A DNA stretch of 35,866 nucleotides, taken from Alcanivorax sp. GTDB lineage: Bacteria; Pseudomonadota; Gammaproteobacteria; Pseudomonadales; Alcanivoracaceae. The stretch is taken from the NCBI RefSeq assembly GCF_014762765.1, contig NZ_JABURH010000210.1, forward strand, positions 6,672 to 42,537. Reading direction: 5' to 3'. Position numbers and translations under genes: made by a program. Under the pieces are notes generated by a model, which was given only the letters and a program-made list of their open reading frames with translations, ran no database searches and was not told where the DNA came from. Positions 1 through 9,067 of the stretch are shown in pieces. Positions within the stretch are counted from its first letter, which is position 1; each line of letters opens with the position of its first letter.

Positions 1-48
1 GTGGCCGGCAACTATACGGACGTCCTGACTGCCACAGTGGAATTCTGA
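1..48 (+). CDS. Spore coat U / Csu-type pilus subunit, 3' end only
   Basis: Only the last 15 codons and the TGA stop are inside the window. The frame reads VAGNYTDVLTATVEF. This matches the C-terminal strand pattern of SCPU (spore coat U) domain pilins, and the last subunit of this cluster ends similarly (PAGEYSDTVTVTLEVN at 3692-3739). In Csu-type archaic chaperone-usher operons the structural subunits precede the chaperone gene, which starts 10 bp downstream here. The position therefore fits a CsuA/CsuB-like subunit. Which subunit it is cannot be told from so short a piece. Confidence 0.75.
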   Translation: MAGNYTDVLTATVEF

Positions 49-58
49 GGAGTCAGCA

Positions 59-853
59 ATGCCCGCAGACAGAGCCAGGTTTCACCTGGAGTCTTGCCCG
101 CGCCTGTTTGTTTTTCTTTTGTCACTACTGCTGGCTTGTCCCGTACAAGCCGGCAGTTTCCGCATTACTCCCCTGCGGGTGCAGTTCGACGATAACAACC
201 AGACCACGCAACTGAGTATCGAGAACAACAGCCAGCGAACCGTGACCCTGCAGACCTCTGTTATGCAATGGCAACAGGAAGGGAACCAGGACAATCTTGC
301 CCCCAGCAATGACATCTTCGTCTCGCCACCGATTCTGATGCTGCCTCCCGGCGGTCGTCAGGTGATTCGCCTGCGCCACATGCAAGACATGCCTGGTCGC
401 GAGAAGGCCTACCGGCTTTATCTGCAGGATACCGCCGCTCGGGCGAAGCAGGCGGGTGGTGCCAATATGGCTGTCCGCATTGGCTTGCCGGTGTTCGTGT
501 CCCCCAACGGCATAAAACCAGAGCCTCGCATTGATACCCACTATGAGAACGGCACCTGGTCCGTGCGTGTCAGTAATGCGGGTAGTGCTAATTTCCGGGT
601 CATCGGCCTGGATGCCTTCCAAGGCAAGGCCGACCGTGAGGACCTGAAAAAAGAGGATTTGCTGGCACAGTCCACCCAGCCCATCGAAGGGTTTCCCTAC
701 GTGTTTGCCGACCAGACCCGGGAGTGGCAAATCAATGCTCCGGCCAACGCCCAGCTCCGCTTGCGCACCGATATTTACGGATACCGGCAACAGGGGTTTG
801 ATGAAAGAGGGACCGTATGGCTGGGAGAGCCAGAAAACAAAAAAGGCCTCTAA
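59..853 (+). CDS. csuC: Periplasmic pilus chaperone, CsuC-like (PapD superfamily)
   Basis: A 264-residue protein with an N-terminal hydrophobic signal segment (residues about 15-31, ending PVQAG). The mature part begins SFRITPLRVQFD, the first beta-strand pattern of PapD-type chaperones. The stretch PPGGRQVIRLR around residues 97-107 corresponds to the chaperone segment carrying the conserved basic residue that anchors the subunit C-terminus. Family role: it binds pilin subunits in the periplasm by donor-strand complementation and delivers them to the usher. A GAGG ribosome site lies just before the ATG. The gene starts 10 bp after a pilin-like frame and overlaps the usher gene by 37 bp, so it sits in one operon. 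The symbol is given by analogy with the Acinetobacter csu operon. Confidence 0.88.
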   Translation: MPADRARFHLESCPRLFVFLLSLLLACPVQAGSFRITPLRVQFDDNNQTTQLSIENNSQRTVTLQTSVMQWQQEGNQDNLAPSNDIFVSPPILMLPPGGRQVIRLRHMQDMPGREKAYRLYLQDTAARAKQAGGANMAVRIGLPVFVSPNGIKPEPRIDTHYENGTWSVRVSNAGSANFRVIGLDAFQGKADREDLKKEDLLAQSTQPIEGFPYVFADQTREWQINAPANAQLRLRTDIYGYRQQGFDERGTVWLGEPENKKGL

Positions 854-3249
854 AAGCAACGGGCCCTGCTCTACTTTTTTGCTTCAGCGTCGCTGGGTTC
901 CAGACGGCATTTGCCGATTCCACTGATTCGCAGCCGAATTGCGAGAATCCGCAGCAGACAACGGCTGCCAATAGTGACTCGTCCATGCGATTGCTGAAAT
1001 GGATGGTCAATGGCCGCGATCTGGGAGAGCATTTTGTTCTGCGTGACCACTGCGGGGCCGTGCTTGCGCAGATCGATGACCTCCGCAAGGCAAGACTCTG
1101 TGGTCTGGAATCCGCACCGGTGACAACCGTTAACCAGCGTGCCTATCGACGCCTGGATCAGCAAAGCGGTGTCGAACTGCATATTGATGACAGCAATCAA
1201 ACACTAACCCTGAGCGTAGCGGCCGATAACTTTTGCCCTACCCGCATTGATATGTCGGCGCAAACCCCGCGTGCCCGGCTGGGAGAACCCCAGGCCGGCG
1301 GCTTTGTGAATTACAACCTCACTGCCAGCCAGACGGAAAATACCGATACCGCCTATAACGGTTTTCTCGGCCTCGGCGTATTCGGCGACTGGGGGGTGCT
1401 GCAAAGCCAGCATTCCGGTTATCTCATCGACGATGACACCGTCACTCAACGCATTGCTACCTATTGGAAATTCGACAGCCCGGAAGAAACCACCACCTTT
1501 CGCATCGGTGATGCCTTTGCCGGTCGCACGCCCTGGCGTACCGGTACTGCCGTTGCCGGTTTCCAGATCACCCGCAATTACGCTACCCGTCCCGAGCTGG
1601 TCACCGGGCCAGTGGTGGATTTCCAGGCTATCGTCGATACCCAGGCGCAATTGCTGCTCGCCCAGCGCGGGCTGGATCAACCGGAAGTCATCGGCAATGC
1701 CTACTTCGGCAGCGGATACCAGGTGCCTCCCGGTCCCGTGGATGTGATCAACCAGCCCCTGTTCAGCAATACCATCCAGAGCCTCACCGTACGGGAAGCA
1801 GATGGCACCATCAGCACGCTGGAGATTCCCTCCTACTTCACCGTGGGCCAGCTAAGACAGGGCTTTGATGATTTCGAGATCTCGGCGGGTCTGCAACGTG
1901 AGGGATTCAGCAATGATTATGACCAATTGGTGTCCACCTTCAGTTACCGTCGGGGGATGAGCCGTTGGCTGACCCTGGGGGTCGGCGCTGCCGCGGCTTC
2001 GGAGCAGCACGTCAATGGCGGCATCTTTGCACAAACCACCATCCCCAATGTAGGCGCCTTGCAGACCCATCTTGCCACCTCCCGGGACCTGCCCGATGCG
2101 GACCAACCCTGGGCAGCTGCCGCCACGCTCAGCAATCAGTACCGTGGCTACAGCTATGCACTCTCCTATGAACAGCAACAAAATGGCTTTACGCCTTCGC
2201 TGGACACTACGCCCGAGGATACCGACGGTTTTCAGCAATGGGTCGGCAGTATTGCCGGTCAGCCCTGGCAGGGCGTGGGGCTGCGTTTCGGTTTCCAGTA
2301 TCAGGATCCGGACAACGCCCCATTACGCACGGCGCTGACCACCGGCATCTACTTCCACGTTCGACGGCAACTGCGTGTCCGTCTTTCCCATACCGAACAA
2401 CTGAAACCCAACCGTGATGGCCTGACCCTGGCCTCGTTTGAGATGCCGCTATCGAGCAGGCCAAGAACCCGTGGCAGCCTGGAAGCCAGCAAGGCCCGCG
2501 ACGAAGAGGCGGTGGTGGATGCCCGGCTGAGGGTACTGGGCAAGGCGGGATATCCCAGCGTACAGGTAAGACACCGATTGCAGGGCGGCGACCTGACCGC
2601 GGTTTCCGCATCGGTGGAGCGGCCGGCCTATGGCGCCTTTGCCTCTGCCGTGGATGCTGCCGGCATTCGCAGTTATCGGGCCGGGGTCGCCGGCGGAGTG
2701 GTCATGACGAAAGATTTCTTCAAACCCACCCGTTTCGCCAATGGTGGCTTCGCGCTGGTTGATCTTGGCCCCGACCTTGCCGGTGTTCGCGTCAATGCGA
2801 TACCCACCGACAAGAAAGGCCGGTCCATGCTGGTCGGCCTGCCCGCCTTCCAGGAAAGCGAGCTGCACATCAACCTCCGTGATCTGCCCTACAACACCAC
2901 CCTGGGTAACGAAAAAATTTATGCCGCACCAAAAGACCTGTCCCTGGTTCGCGTTACCCCGGATTTTCTGATCTACCGCGATGCCCTAGTGCCGGTGGTG
3001 ATGGTGAACCCCAATGGTGTCAGCGAACCGCTATCTGCGGCAGCGACGGTGACAGACGCCAATGCCCCTGAGGCTCCTCCCTACCCTGTCGGGTTTGATG
3101 GCCTCGTCTATGTGAAAACTACCGAAGAAGCCGTCACACTGTCTGTAAGCGACAGCGGAGGACGTCAATGTGAGATCACCGTGGCGATTCCCCCGACGGG
3201 TGAACGCACCCCTACGCTTTCCCCGGTACACTGTGTGATGGCGCCATGA
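817..3249 (+). CDS. csuD: Outer-membrane usher, CsuD-like (PapC/FimD superfamily)
   Basis: An 810-residue outer-membrane usher that forms the pore through which chaperone-bound pilins are polymerised. Residues 1-33 look like a signal peptide (hydrophobic ALLFCFSVAG, cleavage near AFADS). The N-terminal periplasmic domain is followed by a long barrel region rich in alternating aromatic/polar strands. The C-terminal domain ends with a cysteine pair (GGRQCEITVAIP ... PVHCVMAP). The PVDVINQPLFSN and LEIPSYFTVGQLRQGFDDFE segments around residues 308-355 are typical of the usher barrel entrance. Length is a little short of FimD, as usual for archaic ushers. The start overlaps the chaperone by 37 bp, and a purine-rich GAAAGAGGG lies ahead of the ATG. 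The stop overlaps the next start (ATGA at 3246), indicating translational coupling. Confidence 0.9.
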   Translation: MAGRARKQKRPLKATGPALLFCFSVAGFQTAFADSTDSQPNCENPQQTTAANSDSSMRLLKWMVNGRDLGEHFVLRDHCGAVLAQIDDLRKARLCGLESAPVTTVNQRAYRRLDQQSGVELHIDDSNQTLTLSVAADNFCPTRIDMSAQTPRARLGEPQAGGFVNYNLTASQTENTDTAYNGFLGLGVFGDWGVLQSQHSGYLIDDDTVTQRIATYWKFDSPEETTTFRIGDAFAGRTPWRTGTAVAGFQITRNYATRPELVTGPVVDFQAIVDTQAQLLLAQRGLDQPEVIGNAYFGSGYQVPPGPVDVINQPLFSNTIQSLTVREADGTISTLEIPSYFTVGQLRQGFDDFEISAGLQREGFSNDYDQLVSTFSYRRGMSRWLTLGVGAAAASEQHVNGGIFAQTTIPNVGALQTHLATSRDLPDADQPWAAAATLSNQYRGYSYALSYEQQQNGFTPSLDTTPEDTDGFQQWVGSIAGQPWQGVGLRFGFQYQDPDNAPLRTALTTGIYFHVRRQLRVRLSHTEQLKPNRDGLTLASFEMPLSSRPRTRGSLEASKARDEEAVVDARLRVLGKAGYPSVQVRHRLQGGDLTAVSASVERPAYGAFASAVDAAGIRSYRAGVAGGVVMTKDFFKPTRFANGGFALVDLGPDLAGVRVNAIPTDKKGRSMLVGLPAFQESELHINLRDLPYNTTLGNEKIYAAPKDLSLVRVTPDFLIYRDALVPVVMVNPNGVSEPLSAAATVTDANAPEAPPYPVGFDGLVYVKTTEEAVTLSVSDSGGRQCEITVAIPPTGERTPTLSPVHCVMAP

Positions 3250-3740
3250 CGAGGAGTTCCCGCATGTTCAGATTACGCCTCCTACTCGTGCTTATCGCCA
3301 GTAGTCTACCCCTGCCGCTCTTTGCCGCCTCTTGCAGCTTCATTACCCCGGACGGCAGCACCCTGGTCAACTTCAATACCGTCTTCTCCTTGCAGACTAC
3401 ACCCGCCGATGGCCAGGGCCAGATTTCGTTCAGCTGCACACCGGACCTGCTGAACCCACTGCCGGTCAATTACGAAATCAGCATCGACACGGGCAATTCC
3501 GGCACCTTTACCCCTCGTCAGCTCATGCACAGTTCCGGTGCCACACTCAACTACAACCTGTACACCGATCTGCAACGCACACAGATTCTGGGAGACGGTA
3601 CCGTAGGCACGACCACCGTCTCAGGCAGTTGCCTGACGTTGTGTATTCCCCTCACCGTGTACGGACGCATCCCCATCAACCAATGGGGGCCTGCGGGTGA
3701 ATACAGTGACACGGTGACCGTCACTCTCGAGGTCAATTAA
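3246..3740 (+). CDS. Single-domain spore coat U (SCPU) pilus subunit in the CsuE position
   Basis: A 164-residue secreted subunit. Residues 1-27 form a signal peptide (MFRLRLLLVLIASSLPLPLFAAS) and the remainder is one SCPU domain with a cysteine near its start (ASCSF), another at CTPD and a CLTLC pair. It ends in the pilin-type C-terminal strand (YSDTVTVTLEVN). The start codon overlaps the usher stop by 4 bp. In Acinetobacter csu operons the gene after the usher encodes CsuE, a two-domain tip adhesin of about 340 residues. This one has room for only one domain. It may be an ordinary subunit or a minimal tip protein; sequence alone does not decide. Confidence 0.82.
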   Translation: MTRSSRMFRLRLLLVLIASSLPLPLFAASCSFITPDGSTLVNFNTVFSLQTTPADGQGQISFSCTPDLLNPLPVNYEISIDTGNSGTFTPRQLMHSSGATLNYNLYTDLQRTQILGDGTVGTTTVSGSCLTLCIPLTVYGRIPINQWGPAGEYSDTVTVTLEVN

Positions 3741-3795
3741 CGCCTCACAGCCCACCAGCATCCTTTGAAAGCTAATTTATGGCAGCAATACCACA

Positions 3796-4890
3796 ATGAA
3801 AACGCAATCCTGCTTCCGGCGCCTGCTCCTGACCGCCTCACTGTTTCCTGCCACCCTGTCGGCGGATATGGGCAACCACGAACAATGGCCCCTCTCCTAC
3901 TGGTACGTGGGAGGCGAAGTGGGCTATTACATGATTGAGCAGGATGACGACAGAACCGGCCCGCTGCCAGACTTCTGGCGTCCGGGCTTTCAGGTCGGGC
4001 GTCGCTTCAACCGCTACCTCTCCAGCCAGTTGCAATTCGGCCAGGCCGACAGGACCCTGCGCGACAGTGAACAGGAAGTGGAACACAGCCAGTTAAGTAT
4101 CCAGACCCGCCTGCATGGCAACGGTATCAACCTGTTCACCATCCACCCCTACCTGGGGCTGGGCTATGCACGTCACGAACTGACCACAGATGCCCGGGAC
4201 CCGATCGAGGAAAACATGGTTCTGGTAGAACTCGGCGTACAACGCCTGCTGGGCCAGCACCTGATGCTGGATATTGGCTACCGTCATCTGGTCGACACTG
4301 GCGACAACTTCACCGACCGACACCCTTTTATTGCCCTCAATTACCGTTTGGGCCAGCGCTACCCGGAGCCCCCGGCCCCGGCTGCCAAACCCGCACCGCC
4401 ACCGGCGCCAGCCCCCTGGCAGGATAGTGACGGCGATGGCGTAGAAGACCGCAAGGACAAGTGTCCGGATACCCCCCGTGGTGCCAAAGTGGATGCGGAA
4501 GGCTGCCCCATCATGCTGACCGAATCGGTCAACATCACCCTGGATATCGAGTTTGCCTTCAACAGCACTGAAGTCCCGGCGCGCTACCTGGCTGACATCG
4601 GAAAAATCGCCACGGTGATGGTGGAATACCCGGGCAGCCCGCTCATGCTGGAAGGACATACCGACAGCGTGGGCAGCACAGCCTACAACCAGTCGCTCTC
4701 ACAAGACCGTGCGGATGCGGTCAAGCGTGTGCTTGTCCGCCATTTCCAGATCGATTCTGCTCGCATTCGCACCATCGGCATGGGCGAGAGCCAGCCGATT
4801 GCTGACAACGAAAGCGAAGAGGGCCGTGCCCGTAACCGGCGAGTGGAAGCCATCATCGAGGCATCCCGGGAAGTCATGGAACAAAGGTAG
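3796..4890 (+). CDS. OmpA-family outer-membrane protein with beta-barrel and peptidoglycan-binding domain
   Basis: A 364-residue protein with four parts. A signal peptide (about residues 1-23) is followed by an eight-strand barrel-like region to about residue 190 (alternating segments such as YWYVGGEVGYYM and YLGLGYARHEL). Next comes a proline/alanine linker (residues about 192-212) and a thrombospondin type-3 calcium-binding-like repeat (DSDGDGVEDRKDKCPDTP). The last part is a C-terminal OmpA domain (about 235-364) with the peptidoglycan-binding signature (LEGHTDSVGS ... RADAVKRVLV ... ARNRRVEAII). It likely anchors the outer membrane to the wall. It begins 55 bp after the last pilus subunit on the same strand with no obvious terminator between, so it may be co-transcribed with the pilus genes, although it has no recognisable ribosome site. 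Confidence 0.88.
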   Translation: MKTQSCFRRLLLTASLFPATLSADMGNHEQWPLSYWYVGGEVGYYMIEQDDDRTGPLPDFWRPGFQVGRRFNRYLSSQLQFGQADRTLRDSEQEVEHSQLSIQTRLHGNGINLFTIHPYLGLGYARHELTTDARDPIEENMVLVELGVQRLLGQHLMLDIGYRHLVDTGDNFTDRHPFIALNYRLGQRYPEPPAPAAKPAPPPAPAPWQDSDGDGVEDRKDKCPDTPRGAKVDAEGCPIMLTESVNITLDIEFAFNSTEVPARYLADIGKIATVMVEYPGSPLMLEGHTDSVGSTAYNQSLSQDRADAVKRVLVRHFQIDSARIRTIGMGESQPIADNESEEGRARNRRVEAIIEASREVMEQR

Positions 4891-4930
4891 CATTTGCCAT
4901 TGCCGCAGCGAGCATCCGCCGCCGCTGTCT

Positions 4931-6577
4931 TTACCGCGATTCGGTGGCATTGTCGTCTTCGTCCTGTTCCCCTGTTGCCGTTGTTGCATCTGTCGGGATA
5001 GCTGTCTGATCACGTTCGGACAGCTGCCGATAGTATTCCAGCGCCCGCTGCCATTGCTCCAGCAGCCAGCGCCCCTGACTGAGACTCTGCAATGCCAGAT
5101 CCAGAGATTGGCGGGAAATCTTGCCCGCCATGGCATTGGCCAACAGTGCACTCTTGACGCTTTCGTATTGCCCAAGCAAAGGACTGTTCGGGGGCCATGC
5201 AACACCGTCACCCTGCCATTGCTGCTCCATCAATCTGCCCGCGCTGGCGAACCAGTTCGACAACAGCGCCTGAATCACAGGCCAGTCAGAATGACGTTGC
5301 ATGGCCAATCCGAAACCATTGAGCCGCTGCAGGGTTTCATCCATGTTCACCAGATTGCCCTGCAACCGCCAGCCCATCTGAAAGGCTGTCACCTGCGCTT
5401 CCACCAGTTGCTGTCGAGCGACATCGGCAAGGAAATCCCCCACACCGGTATGCAATCTTGAGCGATCCGCGATTTGCTCCAGACGTCGCGAATCAGGGGC
5501 CGGCAAGGTAACCAGCGCCTCAGGGTACTGGGCCAGCAAGCGCTCCATTTCCTGCGTCAGCGCCACTCTCGCCGCATCCGGTAATGTCACCAGGTTTCTG
5601 TCCAGAAACTGTAGCTGCACGGCGCTCTTCTGGCGTTCATGGAAACGGCGCAACAGGAAACGACTCAGGGGTGGCTCCAGTGGCCACATCAGAACAATCC
5701 CCAGCAGGTTGAAACAGGTATGAAACAACGCCAGCTGGGCGGCCGGGTCCTGATCCAGTTGCCACAGGCCGGCGAGACGTCCCACCAAATCCAGCAAAGG
5801 GCCCAGCAACAGCAGAGCCATGGCACCGGTAAAGACATTGAACAACACATGGGCCACTGCCAGGCGCCGCGCATTGGCCGTTGCCCCCAGTGTTGCCAAC
5901 AGAGCCGTGGAGGTGGTGCCCACATTGGCACCGATCACCACCGCTGCTGCCTCGCGAAAACCCAGCAAGCCGCCGGCCAGGGCGGTTAGCACCAACGCCA
6001 CGGCAGCGCTGGATGACTGCATCAGGGTTGTCAGGATAATCCCCAACAGAACCAGCCACACCAGCGGTGTGCCGGCATCGGGTAACGGGAAGCTCTCGCC
6101 CAAGTGCTGGAAGCCACTGGACAATACCTCGATACCCAAAAACAGCACGCCGAATCCGGCCAGGGCCATGCCCAGGTTGCGATAGCGATCGGCCGGTGCG
6201 AACACCCGCATCAGGGCACCGATACCCACCAACGGCAGGGCGATCACATTGATCTGGAACTTGATCCCCACCAGCGCTACCACCCAGGCGGTCAGGGTGG
6301 TCCCAAGATTGCTGCCAAAAATCACCCACACCGCCCGCTCGAAACGCAGCAGGCCGGTATTGACGAAACCCAGTGCCGCCACGGTGATAGCACTGGATGA
6401 CTGTACCAGCGCCGTCAGCAAGGTCCCGGACAACAGACCGCGCAAGCGATTACGTGTCCAGCTGGCCAGCAACCGTTCCAATGACGCACCGGCAGCTACT
6501 TTCAACCCTTCGGTGATCAACCACATGCCCAGCAGAAAAAGGCCCACGCCCCCCAATACCGTTGCCACATATTCCAT
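4931..6577 (-). CDS. Na+/phosphate cotransporter family protein (NptA/YjbB-like) with PhoU-like C-terminus
   Basis: An integral membrane protein with two inverted Na/Pi-cotransporter repeats. Each carries the diagnostic QSSSA motif (ALVQSSSAITV and TLMQSSSAAVALV) followed by a GxNxGTT segment (GSNLGTTLTAWV and GANVGTTSTALLA). About ten hydrophobic segments fill residues 1-310. The last ~200 residues are soluble and helical, as in the PhoU-like tails of this family. Family role: sodium-coupled phosphate movement, export in the E. coli relative YjbB. The chosen start is the ATG giving MEYVATVLGGVGLFLLGM, where family similarity should begin. Upstream in-frame starts exist at 6589 (ATG) and 6613 (GTG); none has a well-spaced ribosome site. 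The gene converges on the OmpA gene, with 40 bp between stops. Confidence 0.85.
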   Translation of the reverse strand: MEYVATVLGGVGLFLLGMWLITEGLKVAAGASLERLLASWTRNRLRGLLSGTLLTALVQSSSAITVAALGFVNTGLLRFERAVWVIFGSNLGTTLTAWVVALVGIKFQINVIALPLVGIGALMRVFAPADRYRNLGMALAGFGVLFLGIEVLSSGFQHLGESFPLPDAGTPLVWLVLLGIILTTLMQSSSAAVALVLTALAGGLLGFREAAAVVIGANVGTTSTALLATLGATANARRLAVAHVLFNVFTGAMALLLLGPLLDLVGRLAGLWQLDQDPAAQLALFHTCFNLLGIVLMWPLEPPLSRFLLRRFHERQKSAVQLQFLDRNLVTLPDAARVALTQEMERLLAQYPEALVTLPAPDSRRLEQIADRSRLHTGVGDFLADVARQQLVEAQVTAFQMGWRLQGNLVNMDETLQRLNGFGLAMQRHSDWPVIQALLSNWFASAGRLMEQQWQGDGVAWPPNSPLLGQYESVKSALLANAMAGKISRQSLDLALQSLSQGRWLLEQWQRALEYYRQLSERDQTAIPTDATTATGEQDEDDNATESR

Positions 6578-6709
6578 CGCTGCGCCCATGCTCCGTATCA
6601 ACAAGTGGGTCACTGACTACTGTCATACTATCGGCGTTTCACCGGCTGGCGTCACCATCCTCGCCTAAGCCATGATGAAACCCGTCGATCCGCCAGGCCA
6701 AGGAGAGCA

Positions 6710-9067
6710 ATGATCATGCAAGACGCCCCTTCCCTTCCCGAAGACATGGAAACATGGACTAACGGTTACGGTGTCATCCAACACAACGACCTCACCCGCT
6801 CGCGGATGACAGCCCTTCTGGATAAGGCCGGGGATGCCAACACGCGTCAACGCTGGCTGGCGCTGCTGGCCGCAGCAGATCGTCTCACCTGCATGGGCAT
6901 GTGGCTGGTAGCGCACATGACCTATGTGCAACGCCCACGTCTGGATGGTGAGCCGCTCATAGCCGACGATTTCAAGCCAACACCGGAAGGCCACACCGGC
7001 GGCGCCCTGAACATGGTGCCAGCCTATGTGGGCTATCTGCTGGCCAACAGCCTGAGCGGCAAGACCCGCAGCTGGTTGATGGGGCAAGGACATTGCGTGG
7101 CCGCCATTGATGCGGTGAATCTGCTCACCGGCAATCTGTCACCGGCCCATGCGCAACGCTACCGTCTCGACGAGGCCGGGCTCGCCCGCTTTGTGCAGGA
7201 TTTTTACCATTACGGCGTCAAGGCTGACGGCTATCCGCAGTCGCCGCTGGGCAGCCATGTCAACGCCCACACCGCCGGCGGCATCATGGAAGGGGGTTAC
7301 CTGGGTTTTGCGGAACTGCAATACGCCCACATGCCATTACCCGAACAATCACTGGTAGCGTTTCTCAGTGACGGCGCCTTCGAAGAGCAACGTGGCAGTG
7401 ACTGGACACCACGCTGGTGGCGAAACCGGGACTGCGGCGATCTGTTGCCGGTGATGATTGCCAACGGCCGCCGCATCGACCAGCGCACCAGCCTCAGCCA
7501 GTCCGGAGGCAGTGGCTGGTTTGCCGGCCACCTGACCCTCAACGGCTTCGACCCGATCACCATCGACGGTCGCGACCCGGCCGCTTTTGCCTGGGCCTTG
7601 CTGGAAGCGGAACATCGCCTGGACAACCTGAGGGAGCAAGCCGATTATCCGGCTCCCCTGCCCTATATCATTGCCGAAACAACAAAAGGCTTCGGCTTTC
7701 CCGGCGCCGGCACCAATGCCGCCCACAATCTGCCGCTGGTCAACAACCCGGCCACCGATGCGCACACCCGCCAGCAATTCAACGATGGCGCCGCCTCGCT
7801 TTTTGTACCACCGGATGAACTTGAGGCAGCTATTGCACAACTGAACAATCACGGTTACACCCAGCGTCCACTGGAGCGGGATCACCCCCTGGCCGAACCG
7901 GCACCGGTTTCGCCCTTGCAGTTACCCGACCTTAGCGGCCAGGCATTACCCGCCGCACCCATGGCGGCCATTGACCAGGCCTTTGTGGCTCTGGTGAAAG
8001 CGAACCCGACATTGCGGGTGCGGGTCGGCAACCCGGACGAGATGCGCAGCAACCGGCTCAATGAAACCCTGGACCTGTTACAGCACCGGGTCACCGACCC
8101 GGAGCAAGGCATTGCCGAATCCCTGCATGGTTCGGTGATCACCGCCCTCAATGAAGAGGCCGTGGTGTGCGCCGCCCTGGCCAACAAGCAGGGACTCAAT
8201 CTGGTAGCCAGCTATGAGGCCTTCGCGGTGAAAATGCTCGGTGCCATGCGCCAGGAAATCCTGTTCTCACGCCAACTCCGCCATGCCAACCGAGGGCCCC
8301 ACTGGGTCAGCGTGCCGATACTGCTGAGCTCCCATACCTGGGAAAACGGCAAGAATGAACAATCCCACCAGGACCCCACCCTGTGCGAAGCCTGGCTGGC
8401 GGAAATGCATGACGTGGCACCGGTTCTGTTTCCGGTGGATGCGCACAGCGCAGTACAATCGCTGCTGAAGATCTACCGCAGCCAAGGGCAAGTCGCGGTT
8501 CTGGTAGTACCGAAAAACCCGCAGCCCGCCCAACTCAGTGAAGCACAGGCCCGGGATCTGACAGACCAGGGCGCCCTGTGTCTGCATCAGGACCCATCGC
8601 CCCGGGTGCAACTGGTGGCCATCGGCGCCTATCAACTGGTGGAAATGCAACGGGCCAGTCAGCGGCTGACACAACATGGCGTGGCCCACTGCCTGTCGGT
8701 GATTCAGGAACCCGGCCGCTTCCGCACGCCCCGCGATCCGGAAGAGGCGCAGGCCCTGCATTCCCCAACGACCATGGCATCACTGCTGCCCACCGTGGCC
8801 GAACGGGTGTTCCTGGTGCACGGCCACCCGGAAGTATTCAGCGGGGTAATGCGCCCCCTGGATACCGGCGGGCGCAGCCGCTTCCTGGGCTACCGCAATC
8901 GCGGCGGCACCCTGGATACCTTCGGCATGCTTTACGCCAACCACTGCACCTGGGCCCATGTCTTGCAGCAGGTGGCAGAGCTGCTGGGCCAACCGGATAT
9001 TCCCTGGCTGAGCGCGGATGAAAAGGCCGCGGATCAGGGTGTCGGTGACCCGGACACCCTGCGCTGA
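6710..9067 (+). CDS. Divergent phosphoketolase-family (XFP) thiamine-diphosphate enzyme
   Basis: A 785-residue protein alignable over its length with xylulose-5-P/fructose-6-P phosphoketolases. Segments in order are GHTGGALN (residues 94-101), MGQGHC (124-129), GSHVNAHTAGG then EGGYLGF (181-200), LSDGAFEEQRG (219-229), and SHTWENGKNEQSHQDP in the C-terminal half. The classical ThDP loop GDGEAETG is altered to SDGAFEEQRG, and EGGELGY to EGGYLGF, so this belongs to a divergent branch. Classical family reaction: phosphorolytic cleavage of xylulose-5-P to acetyl phosphate and glyceraldehyde-3-P. Some divergent relatives carry other names (for example xylulose-5-P 3-epimerase), so substrate and reaction remain open. 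An AAGGAGAG ribosome site serves ATG 6710 or 6716. The 3' end overlaps the convergent ATPase gene by 34 bp. Confidence 0.85.
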   Translation: MIMQDAPSLPEDMETWTNGYGVIQHNDLTRSRMTALLDKAGDANTRQRWLALLAAADRLTCMGMWLVAHMTYVQRPRLDGEPLIADDFKPTPEGHTGGALNMVPAYVGYLLANSLSGKTRSWLMGQGHCVAAIDAVNLLTGNLSPAHAQRYRLDEAGLARFVQDFYHYGVKADGYPQSPLGSHVNAHTAGGIMEGGYLGFAELQYAHMPLPEQSLVAFLSDGAFEEQRGSDWTPRWWRNRDCGDLLPVMIANGRRIDQRTSLSQSGGSGWFAGHLTLNGFDPITIDGRDPAAFAWALLEAEHRLDNLREQADYPAPLPYIIAETTKGFGFPGAGTNAAHNLPLVNNPATDAHTRQQFNDGAASLFVPPDELEAAIAQLNNHGYTQRPLERDHPLAEPAPVSPLQLPDLSGQALPAAPMAAIDQAFVALVKANPTLRVRVGNPDEMRSNRLNETLDLLQHRVTDPEQGIAESLHGSVITALNEEAVVCAALANKQGLNLVASYEAFAVKMLGAMRQEILFSRQLRHANRGPHWVSVPILLSSHTWENGKNEQSHQDPTLCEAWLAEMHDVAPVLFPVDAHSAVQSLLKIYRSQGQVAVLVVPKNPQPAQLSEAQARDLTDQGALCLHQDPSPRVQLVAIGAYQLVEMQRASQRLTQHGVAHCLSVIQEPGRFRTPRDPEEAQALHSPTTMASLLPTVAERVFLVHGHPEVFSGVMRPLDTGGRSRFLGYRNRGGTLDTFGMLYANHCTWAHVLQQVAELLGQPDIPWLSADEKAADQGVGDPDTLR

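Noticed and set aside
6619-6640. CTGTCATACTAT resembling half of a Pho box near the Na/Pi transporter gene
   Set aside because: The second 11-bp half is absent and the orientation points to the phosphoketolase gene, so PhoB control is not supported.
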